A stretch of 64,000 nt of DNA from RFSX01 sp965248155 (GTDB lineage Bacteria > Bacteroidota > Bacteroidia > Chitinophagales > Saprospiraceae). The DNA lies in the NCBI GenBank assembly GCA_965248155.1, contig CBDFIO010000001.1, positions 1,116,001-1,180,000 on the forward strand, read 5' to 3'. This document shows, one piece after another, positions 44,540 through 54,040 of the stretch. The notes beneath the pieces were generated by a model. It was not told the DNA's origin and searched no databases. It worked only from the letters and a program-made list of their open reading frames with translations. How positions within the stretch are numbered: the stretch's first letter is position 1; every line of letters starts with the position of its first letter. A program made the position numbers and the translations under genes.

Positions 44540-47500
44540 GTGAAGCTAAGAAGTTTACAAATCAAGGGATTTAAAAGTTTCGGAAACGAAACCACAATTC
44601 ATTTTAATGATGAATTAATAGGAATCGTCGGACCGAATGGTTCAGGCAAATCCAATATTGTAGATGCCATCCGGTGGGTCCTGGGCGAACAGAAAAGTAA
44701 GGAACTGCGACTGGAGAAAATGGTTGATGTCATATTTAATGGCACAAAATCAAAACGAAGAAGTGGCATGGCGATGGTGTCTATGACTTTTGAAAATTCC
44801 AAGAAGCTAATTCCAGTTGAATTCGAAAAGGTTAAAATCAGTAGGATTCTCTATGATACCAACGACAGTGAATATAGAATTAATGATGTACCATGTAGAT
44901 TAAAAGACGTAAGAGATCTTTTTATTGATACAGGAATTGGATCCAATAGCTATGCGATTATTGAACTGGGTATGGTTGATGATATCCTTGTTGATAAAGA
45001 TCACTCACGAAGAAGGATGTTTGAGCAAGCGGCCGGTATCTCAAAATATAAAATCAGAAAAAGGGAAGCTCAGCTTAAGTTAAAAAGCACACAAAATGAT
45101 CTTGATAGGGTAGAAGATATTCTGTTTGAACTTCAGGCGAGTATGAAAACTTTGGAGCGGCAGGCGAAAAGAACCAAAAAGTATTATGCATTAAAAGAAG
45201 AATACAAAGAACTCTCAATTAAAAAAGCAATTATAAGTCAAAGCGAAGCTATTGATAAAGAAAAAGAACTAAAAGAGAATCTCAGTAAACAGAATGATAG
45301 CCTTGTGGCTCTAACATCTGAAATCCATACACTTGATGCAGAAATTGAAAAAATAAAAAAATCTAATCTCGATAGCGAGCAAGCATTAAGTGCAAAACAA
45401 AAGGAGTTTAATCAGATCGTTGAAAAAGTACGAAATGGTGAAAGTCAAAAAGAAATAAAGAAACAGAATATTTCCTTCCTTGAGCAAAACATTAAGAGAG
45501 CTGAAAATTCGCTTGAAGAAAACAGAACAACAACTTCAGGACTGAATACATTTGTAAAAGAAAAAACTAAAGAAATAGAGGGCCTGAATTCAAAAGGTTC
45601 AATGCTTGAGTCAGACTATAATAAATGGAAATCTGAATTTGATACCATTGAAAAGGAAAGACAAAGTCTTCATGGCTCTAGTAATGAACAAATCAACACT
45701 CTAAAGTTACTTGAAGACGAAAAGTTCCAACTCGAAAAATCAATCATTGAAATTACAAGTCAATCATCCAATTATTCACAGAATATTGCTTCCGCTACCG
45801 AAGAACTGAAATCTCAGGAAAAGTATATATTGTCATTTGCAGGTGAACAGAGTAGTATTGAAACAGATTTAAAATCCTCAATTCAACGATTAGAATCTTT
45901 ATACAAGCAAAAAGATAATCTCGATCAAGATAAAGGCAATACGCAGCAGTTGATCGAAAATGAAAAAGAGAACAGATCACTTCTAAATAGAAAGTTGGAT
46001 GCTTTTTCAAATGAATATAATCTGTTGAAAGACATGATTGACAATCTTGAGGGATTTCCTGAATCGGCTAAGTTTCTTGTCAAAGAATGGAAGCAGCAAA
46101 AGCCGTTGCTTTCTGATGTTATTGACTGCCCGGAAGAATTTAGAAGTGCGATTGAATCGTATCTTGATAATTACCTGTCTTATTTTATCCTAGATACTGT
46201 AGACGAAGCAAGGAGTTCTATTGATCTTTTGAAAAGAGCTCAAAAGGGACGATCCCAATTTTTCATTTTATCTTCTTTCGAAGACAAAGTAAGCCGAACA
46301 CAAATCCTTTATGATCATCATGGCCTACCTGCTCTTGAACTGGTCAAGACAGAATCCAAGTACAATGCGCTCATGCACTTCCTACTCCAAAATGTCGTAT
46401 TGGTTGGAGATGATGAAGTCTTGAAATCTGATACTCTTGATCAAGAGCTCATTTATCTTTCTAAGAATGGCACAACCAATAGAACAAAGCATGTGATCAG
46501 TGGAGGGTCTGTTGGCTTATTTGATGGCAAAAGAATAGGGCGCAGAAAAGAAGTTGAAAAACTGAAACTTGATATTGAAAGAACTCGAGAAGAAATAGTC
46601 AAATCGGAAAGAAGAATTCATGATTTAAAGAATAAATTATCCACATTATTTGAAGTGGACTATGATCAACTAATAAAAGAAGCGGTTTCACAGAGAAATG
46701 AATTAAATATTAAGTTGGCTGAGCTTACTGCAAAAAAACAATCAGCCTTAGATATTATTTCGGGATTGAAAGGAAGAATAGAATATTTTCGAAAAGAAGA
46801 CTCTCAAGGCATTGGTAAGATTGAATCATTAAAGAATCAATTAATTGATTTTGAGAAAACAATAGAAGGAAAGAGGACTGAACTAGAATCTCAAACTGGA
46901 CAGATTGAAGATATTTCCAGAAAATACACCGATGTAAATACTGCCCATAATAATTCTCAATTAGAATGGGTTAGACACCAGAATGATTATAAAAGTCTGA
47001 ATAATGAGCTCACATTTAGACAACAGCAGATCGATGAACTTAATCTAAAAATAAGAGCTTCAGAGAATGAAATCAAACAATTGAAGGAATCCAGGATTGA
47101 AAATCAAAAGCAACTGGAATCAATTGAAGAGATGCTAATCGAAGACTATAAGTTGAAGAAGAGCAAACAAGATGAATTGAATGTTACGGAACAAGCTTTT
47201 TTTTCAAACCGGTCAGTCGTCAATGAAAAAGAAGATATCCTCAGACCGAAGAATAAAGCAATGCAGAATAAGCAATTGCTTATTAATGAGTTGAAAGATC
47301 AACTAACAGGAATCGAATTTGAATTACGTTCTGCTCTGGAGAGACTTAAAATTGAATTTAATATCGATCTGAAATCATTGAATAGAGAAGACTATGAACT
47401 CGAGGAAGATGAGATCGAAGGAATGATTGAAAGATTCGAAAAAATTAAAAAAAGACTCGAGAATTATGGAGAAATCAATCCATTAGCCGTAGAAGCCTAC

Positions 47501-48100
47501 GATGAGATTTTGGAAAGACATGATTCTATGACGGAACAGCGTGATGATATAATCGAAGCGAGAACTTCTCTTGAAGAGACAATAAAAGAAATCGATAATG
47601 ATGCTACGCAGAAATTCTTAAACTCATTTAATAAGGTAAAAGAAAATTTCAAAGAAGTTTTCAGATCCCTCTTTTCTTCAGAAGATGATTGCGATCTAGT
47701 ATTATTTAATGCTGAGAACCCTCTGGAATCCGATATTGAAATAATTGCAAAACCAAAAGGAAAAAGACCTAAGGTCTTGAATCAGCTTTCTGGAGGAGAA
47801 AAAACCTTAACAGCCACAGCGCTATTGTTTTCTCTCTATCTTTTAAAACCAGCTCCATTTTGCATTTTTGATGAAGTAGATGCTCCGCTTGATGATGTGA
47901 ATATTCGGAAATTTTCAAAGTTGATCCGACAATTTGCTGATGCTTCTCAATTTATCATTATAACTCATAATAAGTCTACCATGGCCTCAATGGACCTATT
48001 GTATGGTGTTTATATGCAAGAACAAGGCGTTTCAGGAGTTACACAGGTTGATTTTAGAGAGTATGAGCATGATGAAATATTCCAGAAAGTGAATGTATAA
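44540..48100 (+). CDS. smc: Chromosome segregation protein SMC
   Basis: 1186 aa, the full SMC length. Walker A GPNGSGKSN (31-39), two long coiled coils (about 170-500 and 670-1000), a hinge at about 515-650, signature LSGGEKTL and Walker B FCIFDEVDAPLDD near the C-terminus. It forms the condensin core that compacts and segregates chromosomes. The start is GTG at 44540 right behind a -7 promoter motif. A terminator follows immediately. Confidence 0.97.
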   Translation: MKLRSLQIKGFKSFGNETTIHFNDELIGIVGPNGSGKSNIVDAIRWVLGEQKSKELRLEKMVDVIFNGTKSKRRSGMAMVSMTFENSKKLIPVEFEKVKISRILYDTNDSEYRINDVPCRLKDVRDLFIDTGIGSNSYAIIELGMVDDILVDKDHSRRRMFEQAAGISKYKIRKREAQLKLKSTQNDLDRVEDILFELQASMKTLERQAKRTKKYYALKEEYKELSIKKAIISQSEAIDKEKELKENLSKQNDSLVALTSEIHTLDAEIEKIKKSNLDSEQALSAKQKEFNQIVEKVRNGESQKEIKKQNISFLEQNIKRAENSLEENRTTTSGLNTFVKEKTKEIEGLNSKGSMLESDYNKWKSEFDTIEKERQSLHGSSNEQINTLKLLEDEKFQLEKSIIEITSQSSNYSQNIASATEELKSQEKYILSFAGEQSSIETDLKSSIQRLESLYKQKDNLDQDKGNTQQLIENEKENRSLLNRKLDAFSNEYNLLKDMIDNLEGFPESAKFLVKEWKQQKPLLSDVIDCPEEFRSAIESYLDNYLSYFILDTVDEARSSIDLLKRAQKGRSQFFILSSFEDKVSRTQILYDHHGLPALELVKTESKYNALMHFLLQNVVLVGDDEVLKSDTLDQELIYLSKNGTTNRTKHVISGGSVGLFDGKRIGRRKEVEKLKLDIERTREEIVKSERRIHDLKNKLSTLFEVDYDQLIKEAVSQRNELNIKLAELTAKKQSALDIISGLKGRIEYFRKEDSQGIGKIESLKNQLIDFEKTIEGKRTELESQTGQIEDISRKYTDVNTAHNNSQLEWVRHQNDYKSLNNELTFRQQQIDELNLKIRASENEIKQLKESRIENQKQLESIEEMLIEDYKLKKSKQDELNVTEQAFFSNRSVVNEKEDILRPKNKAMQNKQLLINELKDQLTGIEFELRSALERLKIEFNIDLKSLNREDYELEEDEIEGMIERFEKIKKRLENYGEINPLAVEAYDEILERHDSMTEQRDDIIEARTSLEETIKEIDNDATQKFLNSFNKVKENFKEVFRSLFSSEDDCDLVLFNAENPLESDIEIIAKPKGKRPKVLNQLSGGEKTLTATALLFSLYLLKPAPFCIFDEVDAPLDDVNIRKFSKLIRQFADASQFIIITHNKSTMASMDLLYGVYMQEQGVSGVTQVDFREYEHDEIFQKVNV

Positions 48101-48101
48101 A

Positions 48102-48131
48102 AAAAGAGCCCAGAAAACTCTGTGCTCTTTT
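48102..48131 (+). terminator. Rho-independent terminator after smc
   Basis: AAAAGAGC-C-CAGA, loop AAAC, TCTG-T-GCTCTTTT: a 12-bp stem with one mismatch, starting at the smc stop codon and ending in a short T-run. Confidence 0.8.
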
Positions 48132-48206
48132 GTTTGTGGTTTTAACAGTTGCAGGATCTAACTAATGATATAAGTATTCATATATTTTCAAATACTATGC
48201 CAATAG

Positions 48207-48839
48207 CTAGAAAAGCTTTATTCCTAAATTAAATATCAGTCGGTTCGGGGATTCATCAAATGAGAAAGCCTGACCACCAATATTTATATGATCTCCAAAT
48301 TTGGAGAAATTTCCTTCATATTCTAATCCGAAAGACAAATTGCCAAGCGAAAATCCGATACCTGCTCTCCAACCATAATTTGCTGTTTTAAAACGCTCTT
48401 CATAACCTGCTAGATCAAAAAGATCGGAACTCGAATTCAAATTTATATGAGCAACCGGACCGATAACTGCATCAAATAAGAGCAATTTGAACCCGATGAG
48501 CAATGGAATATCAAGATTTGTAAAACTCTCCTCTTTTATTTCATTAATAATCGAGCCATCCGGATCATTGATCACATATTCTACAGATGTAGAATTTAAC
48601 ATAATCCGAGGTTCAACAAACACATTGGCAAATTGAATCTTAGTAAAAACACCACCTTGAAATCCAAGTTTGGCATCAAAAAACCTTATCGATCCTTCAT
48701 TGTTAGGAAAGATAATATCAGATGGGTCTGATAATTCAAAAGAATGTACCCCTAATTTAAAACCAAAGTCGATTTGACTATTCAGAGATAGCGTTCCAAA
48801 GCAAACCATGAGGATTGTTAACAATGATAATTTTTTCAT
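48207..48839 (-). CDS. Outer-membrane beta-barrel protein (porin-like, PorT-type)
   Basis: 210 aa with signal peptide (residues 1-21, ending LSLNSQ). The remainder alternates aromatic and polar residues in short strands (IDFGFKLGVHSFEL, NYGWRAGIGFSLG, SFGLEYEGNF) and ends with an aromatic residue (IKLF), as in eight-stranded OMP_b-brl proteins. Role unknown. It faces engB divergently with 83 bp between. Confidence 0.8.
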   Translation of the reverse strand: MKKLSLLTILMVCFGTLSLNSQIDFGFKLGVHSFELSDPSDIIFPNNEGSIRFFDAKLGFQGGVFTKIQFANVFVEPRIMLNSTSVEYVINDPDGSIINEIKEESFTNLDIPLLIGFKLLLFDAVIGPVAHINLNSSSDLFDLAGYEERFKTANYGWRAGIGFSLGNLSFGLEYEGNFSKFGDHINIGGQAFSFDESPNRLIFNLGIKLF

Positions 48840-48922
48840 ACTTTATGCACTTTTATATAAACAAAGAACGAACATATATAGCACGAAATGTATGCCAAGT
48901 AAGAATTTAATGGAATTTTAAG

Positions 48923-49516
48923 ATGATAATAAGAGAGATAGAATTTGTAGGAAGTTTTGAACATGAAGGTCAATGTCCCGTTACTAAACTGCCAGAATAC
49001 GCTTTTATTGGTCGTTCTAACGTCGGTAAATCCTCTTTAATTAATGCCTTAACAGGTAGAAAAGAATTGGCTAGAATTTCTTCTACGCCCGGAAAAACAC
49101 AAACAATTAACTATTTTTTAATAAATAATGAGTGGTATTTAGTGGATTTACCGGGATATGGGTATGCAAAAATTTCTAAAACAAAAAGACAAAAGTGGAA
49201 GCACATGATTGATCGCTATCTTTTGTTAAGAGCAAACTTGACCTGTGTTTTTTCATTGCTTGATAGTAGACATGAATTGCAAAAGAATGATTTGGAATTT
49301 CTCAATTGGATGGGGGAGAACAGTGTTCCTTTTGTGATTGCATATACCAAAGTGGATAAACTAAAAAAGACAGAGAGAGAAAAGTATATCAGAAGTATTC
49401 AAAAATCATTGCTGGAATATTGGGAAACATTACCCAAAGAATTTGTTACCAGTGCTCATACGCAAGAAGGAAGTGAGAACATTTTGAAATTTATTGAGGA
49501 AATAAATAATAATTGA
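48923..49516 (+). CDS. engB: Ribosome biogenesis GTP-binding protein EngB (YsxC/YihA)
   Basis: 197 aa. G1 GRSNVGKSS (30-38), G2 TPGKTQTIN with T, G3 DLPGYGYAK, G4 TKVDK and G5 TSAHT are in order. It is needed for late 50S subunit assembly. It leads a same-strand run with the acyltransferase (16 bp) and the exonuclease (9 bp). Confidence 0.96.
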   Translation: MIIREIEFVGSFEHEGQCPVTKLPEYAFIGRSNVGKSSLINALTGRKELARISSTPGKTQTINYFLINNEWYLVDLPGYGYAKISKTKRQKWKHMIDRYLLLRANLTCVFSLLDSRHELQKNDLEFLNWMGENSVPFVIAYTKVDKLKKTEREKYIRSIQKSLLEYWETLPKEFVTSAHTQEGSENILKFIEEINNN

Positions 49517-49532
49517 GCAATTTTGTAGTCAG

Positions 49533-51224
49533 ATGACCAAAAAGTCTGAGCATTTATCCCATATAATTCCATCATTGGAAAAATGGCCTATCCGTCAATT
49601 TTCTGGTGATCGTGATGCCTTCATTCAACGGCTTATCAACTATATTCTTGAAAGATTATTGCAATCAAATTCAAACCCCACTGAATTACTTAATAAGACT
49701 GTTTACCTTGAAAGACAGCGTGTGAAGAACAATTCATGGCACGTGGATCCTGCAGATGAAAAAGTTTACTGGAAATCATTAACCAGGGAGGTTGAAAAAG
49801 TAAAAGATGCTAAGGATCCTGAAAAAGAACAACTCAAAATTCTGAGAAGATTAGTGCATAGGTATTCCGAAGAAATTGTAGGACATTTTGTTCCAAAAAC
49901 CCACTTGTTTGCGAGAAAATTTCTAACTGCATTTTTTAAAAGATTATTTAATAATGGATGGGGTAGAGGTCATAGATGGATTTGGGGGTCCAGAAAGGAT
50001 TTACTCAAAAAAGTTAAAGTAGATGGTTACTTAGATGAGCTGCGTGAGCTATTTAAGAAAGGAACGGTCATTATAGTACCTACGCATTATTCAAATCTGG
50101 ATTCGATAATGATTGGATTTGGACTTGATATGAAAGTTTGTATTCCGGCAGCAGCTTATGGGGCTGGTTTAAATCTATATGATTGGGAAATCCTTGCTTA
50201 CTTTATGAATAGACTTGGCGCTTATAGAGTGGATCGTAGAAAGAAAAATCCAATTTACTTAGAGACATTGAAAGGGATGGCAAGTCTGTCAATCATAGAA
50301 GGACTGAACCATATATTTTTTCCGGGAGGGACAAGATCAAGAAGTGGGGCTATAGCGAATAAACTCAAATTAGGATTATTAAACTCAGTAATCGACGCTC
50401 AAAGACATTGTATTGTTAATAAAATAGATCAGAAGATTTTTGTTGTACCACTGTCTCTAGGTTACCATTTTGTTTTGGAAGCCAATAGTCTCATTGATCA
50501 ACATCTTAGAGAAATTGGAAGAGAGAAATATGTCCGACGAAGACGTCAAGGTTCAATATTCAAAACAGTAATCGATTTTCTATTCGCTTTAAGGAGGCAT
50601 GATTCTGAAGTCTATTTATCATTTGGAAAGCCTATGGATGTTTTGGGCAATTATGTTGATGAGAATGGTGTTAGCTTTGATGAAAGAGGGCAAGCTATTA
50701 ATATCGATAAATATTTTTCTGCTGAAGATATACCGAATCAGGATACTCAAAGAGAGTCAGTTTATACCCGAATTCTTGCTGATAAAATTGTAAAGAATTT
50801 TTTAATAGAGAACATGATTTTATCTAGTCATCTAGTGGCTTTTACTATCTTCAATATTATTAAAGAAAACAACCCGGAACTGGATCTGTTTAGCTTGTTG
50901 AAAGTTCCTTACAAACAGGTTGATATACCAATAAAAAAAGCGCTTGATAAATTGGGTTATTATCAGAAAATTCTCTTTGAAATGGAGAAGTCTGGTGATG
51001 CCAAACTTTCGGAAATTGTAAGAAAAGAACCCATGATTTGTTTGGAAGATGGTGTTAGAAATGTGGGTGTGTATCATGACAAGAAAGTCGTCAAGTTCTT
51101 AAGTAATAAAAGTCTAGGGACAGAAGATTTAAGGCTGCTATATTTTTATCATAATAAAATGGAACACTACGAATTGCCAGTAGAAAACGTCGATTTACAA
51201 GAAGTGTTTAATAAACAGATTTAA
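49533..51224 (+). CDS. Glycerol-phosphate acyltransferase (PlsB/PlsC type)
   Basis: 563 aa. Acyltransferase motif I THYSNLDS (HxxxxD), motif II around GAYRVDRRKKNP, and motif III FFPGGTRSRSG are clear. An N-terminal ~160 residues and a C-terminal ~180 residues flank the domain, making it longer than PlsC and closer in plan to PlsB-like enzymes. It probably acylates glycerol-3-phosphate or lysophosphatidate at the membrane. Which of the two is not decided by sequence. Confidence 0.85.
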   Translation: MTKKSEHLSHIIPSLEKWPIRQFSGDRDAFIQRLINYILERLLQSNSNPTELLNKTVYLERQRVKNNSWHVDPADEKVYWKSLTREVEKVKDAKDPEKEQLKILRRLVHRYSEEIVGHFVPKTHLFARKFLTAFFKRLFNNGWGRGHRWIWGSRKDLLKKVKVDGYLDELRELFKKGTVIIVPTHYSNLDSIMIGFGLDMKVCIPAAAYGAGLNLYDWEILAYFMNRLGAYRVDRRKKNPIYLETLKGMASLSIIEGLNHIFFPGGTRSRSGAIANKLKLGLLNSVIDAQRHCIVNKIDQKIFVVPLSLGYHFVLEANSLIDQHLREIGREKYVRRRRQGSIFKTVIDFLFALRRHDSEVYLSFGKPMDVLGNYVDENGVSFDERGQAINIDKYFSAEDIPNQDTQRESVYTRILADKIVKNFLIENMILSSHLVAFTIFNIIKENNPELDLFSLLKVPYKQVDIPIKKALDKLGYYQKILFEMEKSGDAKLSEIVRKEPMICLEDGVRNVGVYHDKKVVKFLSNKSLGTEDLRLLYFYHNKMEHYELPVENVDLQEVFNKQI

Positions 51225-51233
51225 ATAAGCCGT

Positions 51234-51791
51234 TTGAATAATTATATAATTTATGATCTAGAAGCCACTTGTTGGTTGGGCCGGCCTCCTAAAGGCCTGA
51301 ACGAAATCATCGAGATTGGCGCTGTGAGAATTAATGCCTATGGCGATGTGCTTGGACGGTTCGAAAGTTTTGTGCGTCCGACCGTTAATCCCATGCTTTC
51401 CGGATTTTGTAAAAAACTTACTTCGATAACACAGCAGCAAGTGAATACTGCAAAAACATTCGATAAAGTTGTTGTTGATTTTATGGACTGGGGAGAATTA
51501 TATGATAATGAAACCTATGTATGTTCTTGGGGAAATAACGATAAGAAATTACTTTTTGATGATTGTAATTTACATAAAGTAGAATCTGATTGGCTTGATA
51601 ATTATGTCAATCTTAAAACCCAATATGATGATATGAAACATAATGGGAATGGTCATGTTAAAGGGACATTGAAAAAAATTGTTGTGAAAGAGGGCTTTGA
51701 ATTTACCGGTATTCAACACCGAGCTATATCAGATGCTGAAAATTTGGCTAAGATTTTCTTAAAATATTTTGATGAATGGACTTTTGTGTAA
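51234..51791 (+). CDS. DEDDh 3'-5' exonuclease (KapD/ERI-1-like)
   Basis: 185 aa. Exo I YDLEAT (D8, E10), Exo II within the SWGNNDKK region, and Exo III HRAISDAENLA with the DEDDh histidine. The early insertion WLGRPPKGLNEIIEIGAV resembles KapD/ERI-1-type exonucleases acting on RNA or structured ends. It starts at TTG 51234: no ATG precedes Exo I, and the N-terminus NNYIIYDLEAT fits. It follows the acyltransferase by 9 bp. Confidence 0.88.
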   Translation: MNNYIIYDLEATCWLGRPPKGLNEIIEIGAVRINAYGDVLGRFESFVRPTVNPMLSGFCKKLTSITQQQVNTAKTFDKVVVDFMDWGELYDNETYVCSWGNNDKKLLFDDCNLHKVESDWLDNYVNLKTQYDDMKHNGNGHVKGTLKKIVVKEGFEFTGIQHRAISDAENLAKIFLKYFDEWTFV

Positions 51792-51892
51792 GCGCAATTA
51801 AATTATTCACTTTATTTGATAGTCAATTCTCTTAAGTTTATCTAAAATTTTGAAATTGAAGAACGATAATGGACAATTGACCATTTAGATTA

Positions 51893-51900
51893 TATATTTG
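51893..51900 (+). promoter_or_regulatory. Bacteroidota -7 promoter motif for the DUF4412-like gene
   Basis: TATATTTG fits TAnnTTTG, 18 bp before the ATG at 51919. A TTG at 51877-51879 is upstream, but at a shorter spacing than usual for a -33 box. Confidence 0.55.
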
Positions 51901-51918
51901 CAACATTAAAAACGATAT

Positions 51919-52635
51919 ATGAAAAACATTAAAATTTTATTATTCTATTTATTTGCTTTCACTATTACATCTTCATTTGCACAAATAGAATTGGCAGAAG
52001 GAAGTATTATTATGGAAATTACAGATGTGAATTCTGATAATGAACAAGTGGCTGCACAATTAGAAATGATCAAAGGTACTGTGACAGAATATTACTTTAA
52101 TGAGGAAAAATCTCTGGTATCAGCTGACATGATGGGCGGAATGGTTACTATGAAATCTCTTGTTAATAATGCGGATGAGCATTTAACTTTTCTGTTTAAT
52201 GCAATGGGTCAGAAAATGATGGTAGAAAGTACTAAAGAAGATAGAGCAGACATGGAAGAAACTCAAGCTGAAGCCATGGAAGGAGTAGAGATAGTTTATG
52301 ATGAAAATGATACTAAAGAAATCCTAGGTTATGACTGTATTAAAGCTACTTTGACAGGAACTGATGATTCGCCAATGAATTTTTCAATGTACATTGCTCC
52401 TGGAATCAAGGCCAGTAACAAACTGATTCAGGGAATGCAGGCATTTGAACTAACAGGATTTCCGCTTGAATATATTTTACAAACAGATCAGATGTCGCTT
52501 ACGACAACGGCAACTTCTGTAGAGACATCAGTTGATGTCACTGTATTCGAATTAAATACTTCAGGATACGCATTGATGACCTGGGACGAGTTTCAGGAAC
52601 AAATGGGATCTTTTGGAGGCGGAATGGGCTTCTAA
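51919..52635 (+). CDS. Exported DUF4412-like protein
   Basis: 238 aa with signal peptide (residues 1-21, ending SSFAQ). The mature part starts with EGSIIMEITDV and contains MGGMVTMKSLV, LGYDCIKATLTG and a low-complexity MGSFGGGMGF tail. This is the plan of DUF4412 proteins of Bacteroidota, with a beta-rich fold perhaps related to LolA-like carriers. Methionine content is high. The function is unknown. It is monocistronic, with its own promoter motif and terminator. Confidence 0.65.
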   Translation: MKNIKILLFYLFAFTITSSFAQIELAEGSIIMEITDVNSDNEQVAAQLEMIKGTVTEYYFNEEKSLVSADMMGGMVTMKSLVNNADEHLTFLFNAMGQKMMVESTKEDRADMEETQAEAMEGVEIVYDENDTKEILGYDCIKATLTGTDDSPMNFSMYIAPGIKASNKLIQGMQAFELTGFPLEYILQTDQMSLTTTATSVETSVDVTVFELNTSGYALMTWDEFQEQMGSFGGGMGF

Positions 52636-52655
52636 TAATAAAAAACATAAATAAT

Positions 52656-52687
52656 AAAAGGCCTGGTATTCATACCGGGCTTTTTTT
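52656..52687 (+). terminator. Rho-independent terminator after the DUF4412-like gene
   Basis: GGCCTGGTA/TACCGGGC arms with a 4-nt loop and one G-U pair are followed by TTTTTTT; 21 bp beyond the stop codon. Confidence 0.85.
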
Positions 52688-52698
52688 ATGTGCTTCAC

Positions 52699-53620
52699 TT
52701 AAATTAATTCTAGCAATTTGGAATCATAGCTTTGAATTACATCTTCTAATCTGTAAGTGTTAATTATCTCCTTTGAAAAATGAGTTTGCTCAGGACTATT
52801 TACCTGTAGGATAAGTTGAGCACATTTTCTTACAAGTTCCTCATAATCATTATAAAAGAGATGATCATGATTTTGAGGGAAGTGTTCGTGATAAACCATG
52901 TCCTTTGGAAGGAGAGGGTATACTCCACAGTAGCATGCTTCCAGAACGCTAATTCCAAAAAAATCGTGATCGGAACAAACAGGTAAAATGTGAGATGACT
53001 TTATGATAGTAACATATTTTTCATAGCTATCTATATATCCAAAATGTTGAATTTTTTGTTCGTGTCTATCTGCAAATTTTCTGATATTAGAAGGGTAGTC
53101 TTGATGATGTTTGCCAAGAAAATTTATTCTAAATTCGAAATCCTGGCTTGCCAGATCATCACATAGCTTTAAAAAAATATCAGGTCTTTTGTCGTGTTCC
53201 CATCGATGATTCTATAGGAGAGAAACAGGAGAAGATTTTTTTTGTATCCGGGACATCAATTTCATCTATTTTGTTGAAGTCAATTCCAATAGGCAGTATT
53301 GATGATTTACTTTTTAATTGCTCGACATTTTCTGGATGACTATGATCGGGTAATCGACTAAGAAGTTGGCTTAATGCTTCAAAAAAGGTATGGTTATGAT
53401 AGAGTGAATTAAAAATACAATGATCAGCTGCAAGACAAGATTTATAATTTATAAAACCATAGTGGAAATCCTGATTTTGGTTATCCCGGTCTAAAGGCGA
53501 TAAAGGATAGGTCAATTGATTCTCGTGCATGTAGTAAATCAACGGAACGTCTTGAAATCGGACATCGATTAAGCTCTTAAAAAAGCTCAGATCCATCATA
53601 TGTAAATCGTCAAATAAAAG
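52699..53620 (-). pseudogene. tRNA-queuosine alpha-mannosyltransferase (QTMAN/DUF3524) remnant
   Basis: Translation over two frames gives a QTMAN-type glycosyltransferase: LLFDDLHMMDL, YYMHENQLTYP, DFHYGFINYKSCLAAD, then NHRWEHDKRPDIF, HFGYIDSYEKYV and DHDFFGISVLEACYCGVYP. Three lesions are visible. The N-terminal ~60-80 residues are missing where the IS element begins. A run of eight T (53236-53243) carries one base too many or two too few for the family frame. The Trp codon of the LLWNHRWE motif reads TAG (53214-53212). QTMAN mannosylates queuosine in tRNA-Asp; this copy cannot be functional. Confidence 0.88.
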
Positions 53621-53675
53621 TGGACCATTAAGTGAAATATTAAAAGTTATACATAACTATTAAATTCACTTTACT

Positions 53676-54026
53676 ATGACCAAGAAAAACAAATCAGCAG
53701 AATCTTATGTCCGAGATGTAAAAAGAAGGACAAGACGTAAATTTTCTACAGAAAAAAAGATTAGAATAGTCATTGAAGGATTAAGAGGAGAACAAAGTGT
53801 TGCTTCTCTTTGTAGAAGAGAAGAGATTTCACAACCACTATATTATAAGTGGAGTAAAGATTTCATGGAAGCAGGGAAGAAACGTTTAAAGGGAGACACA
53901 GAACGTGAAGCCAATACTTCAGAAGTTCAACATCTAAAGACAGAAAATCAAGACCTTAAAGAGGTAGTAGCAGAACTTACCCTGAAAAATCGTGTGCTTA
54001 AAAAAAGCTTGAATGGAGTAAAATAA
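53676..54026 (+). CDS. IS3-family transposase OrfA (helix-turn-helix)
   Basis: 116 aa. RRKFSTEKKIRIVIEGLRGE, SVASLCRREEISQPLYYKWSK is the HTH_Tnp_1 domain; a C-terminal leucine-zipper-like helix follows (LKTENQDLKEVVAELTLKN). Near its end is a run of seven A and a G (54000-54007); a -1 slip there would read without a stop into orfB, giving an OrfAB fusion as in other IS3 elements. Confidence 0.92.
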   Translation: MTKKNKSAESYVRDVKRRTRRKFSTEKKIRIVIEGLRGEQSVASLCRREEISQPLYYKWSKDFMEAGKKRLKGDTEREANTSEVQHLKTENQDLKEVVAELTLKNRVLKKSLNGVK

Positions 54027-54040
54027 AATTCAAGAAGTAT

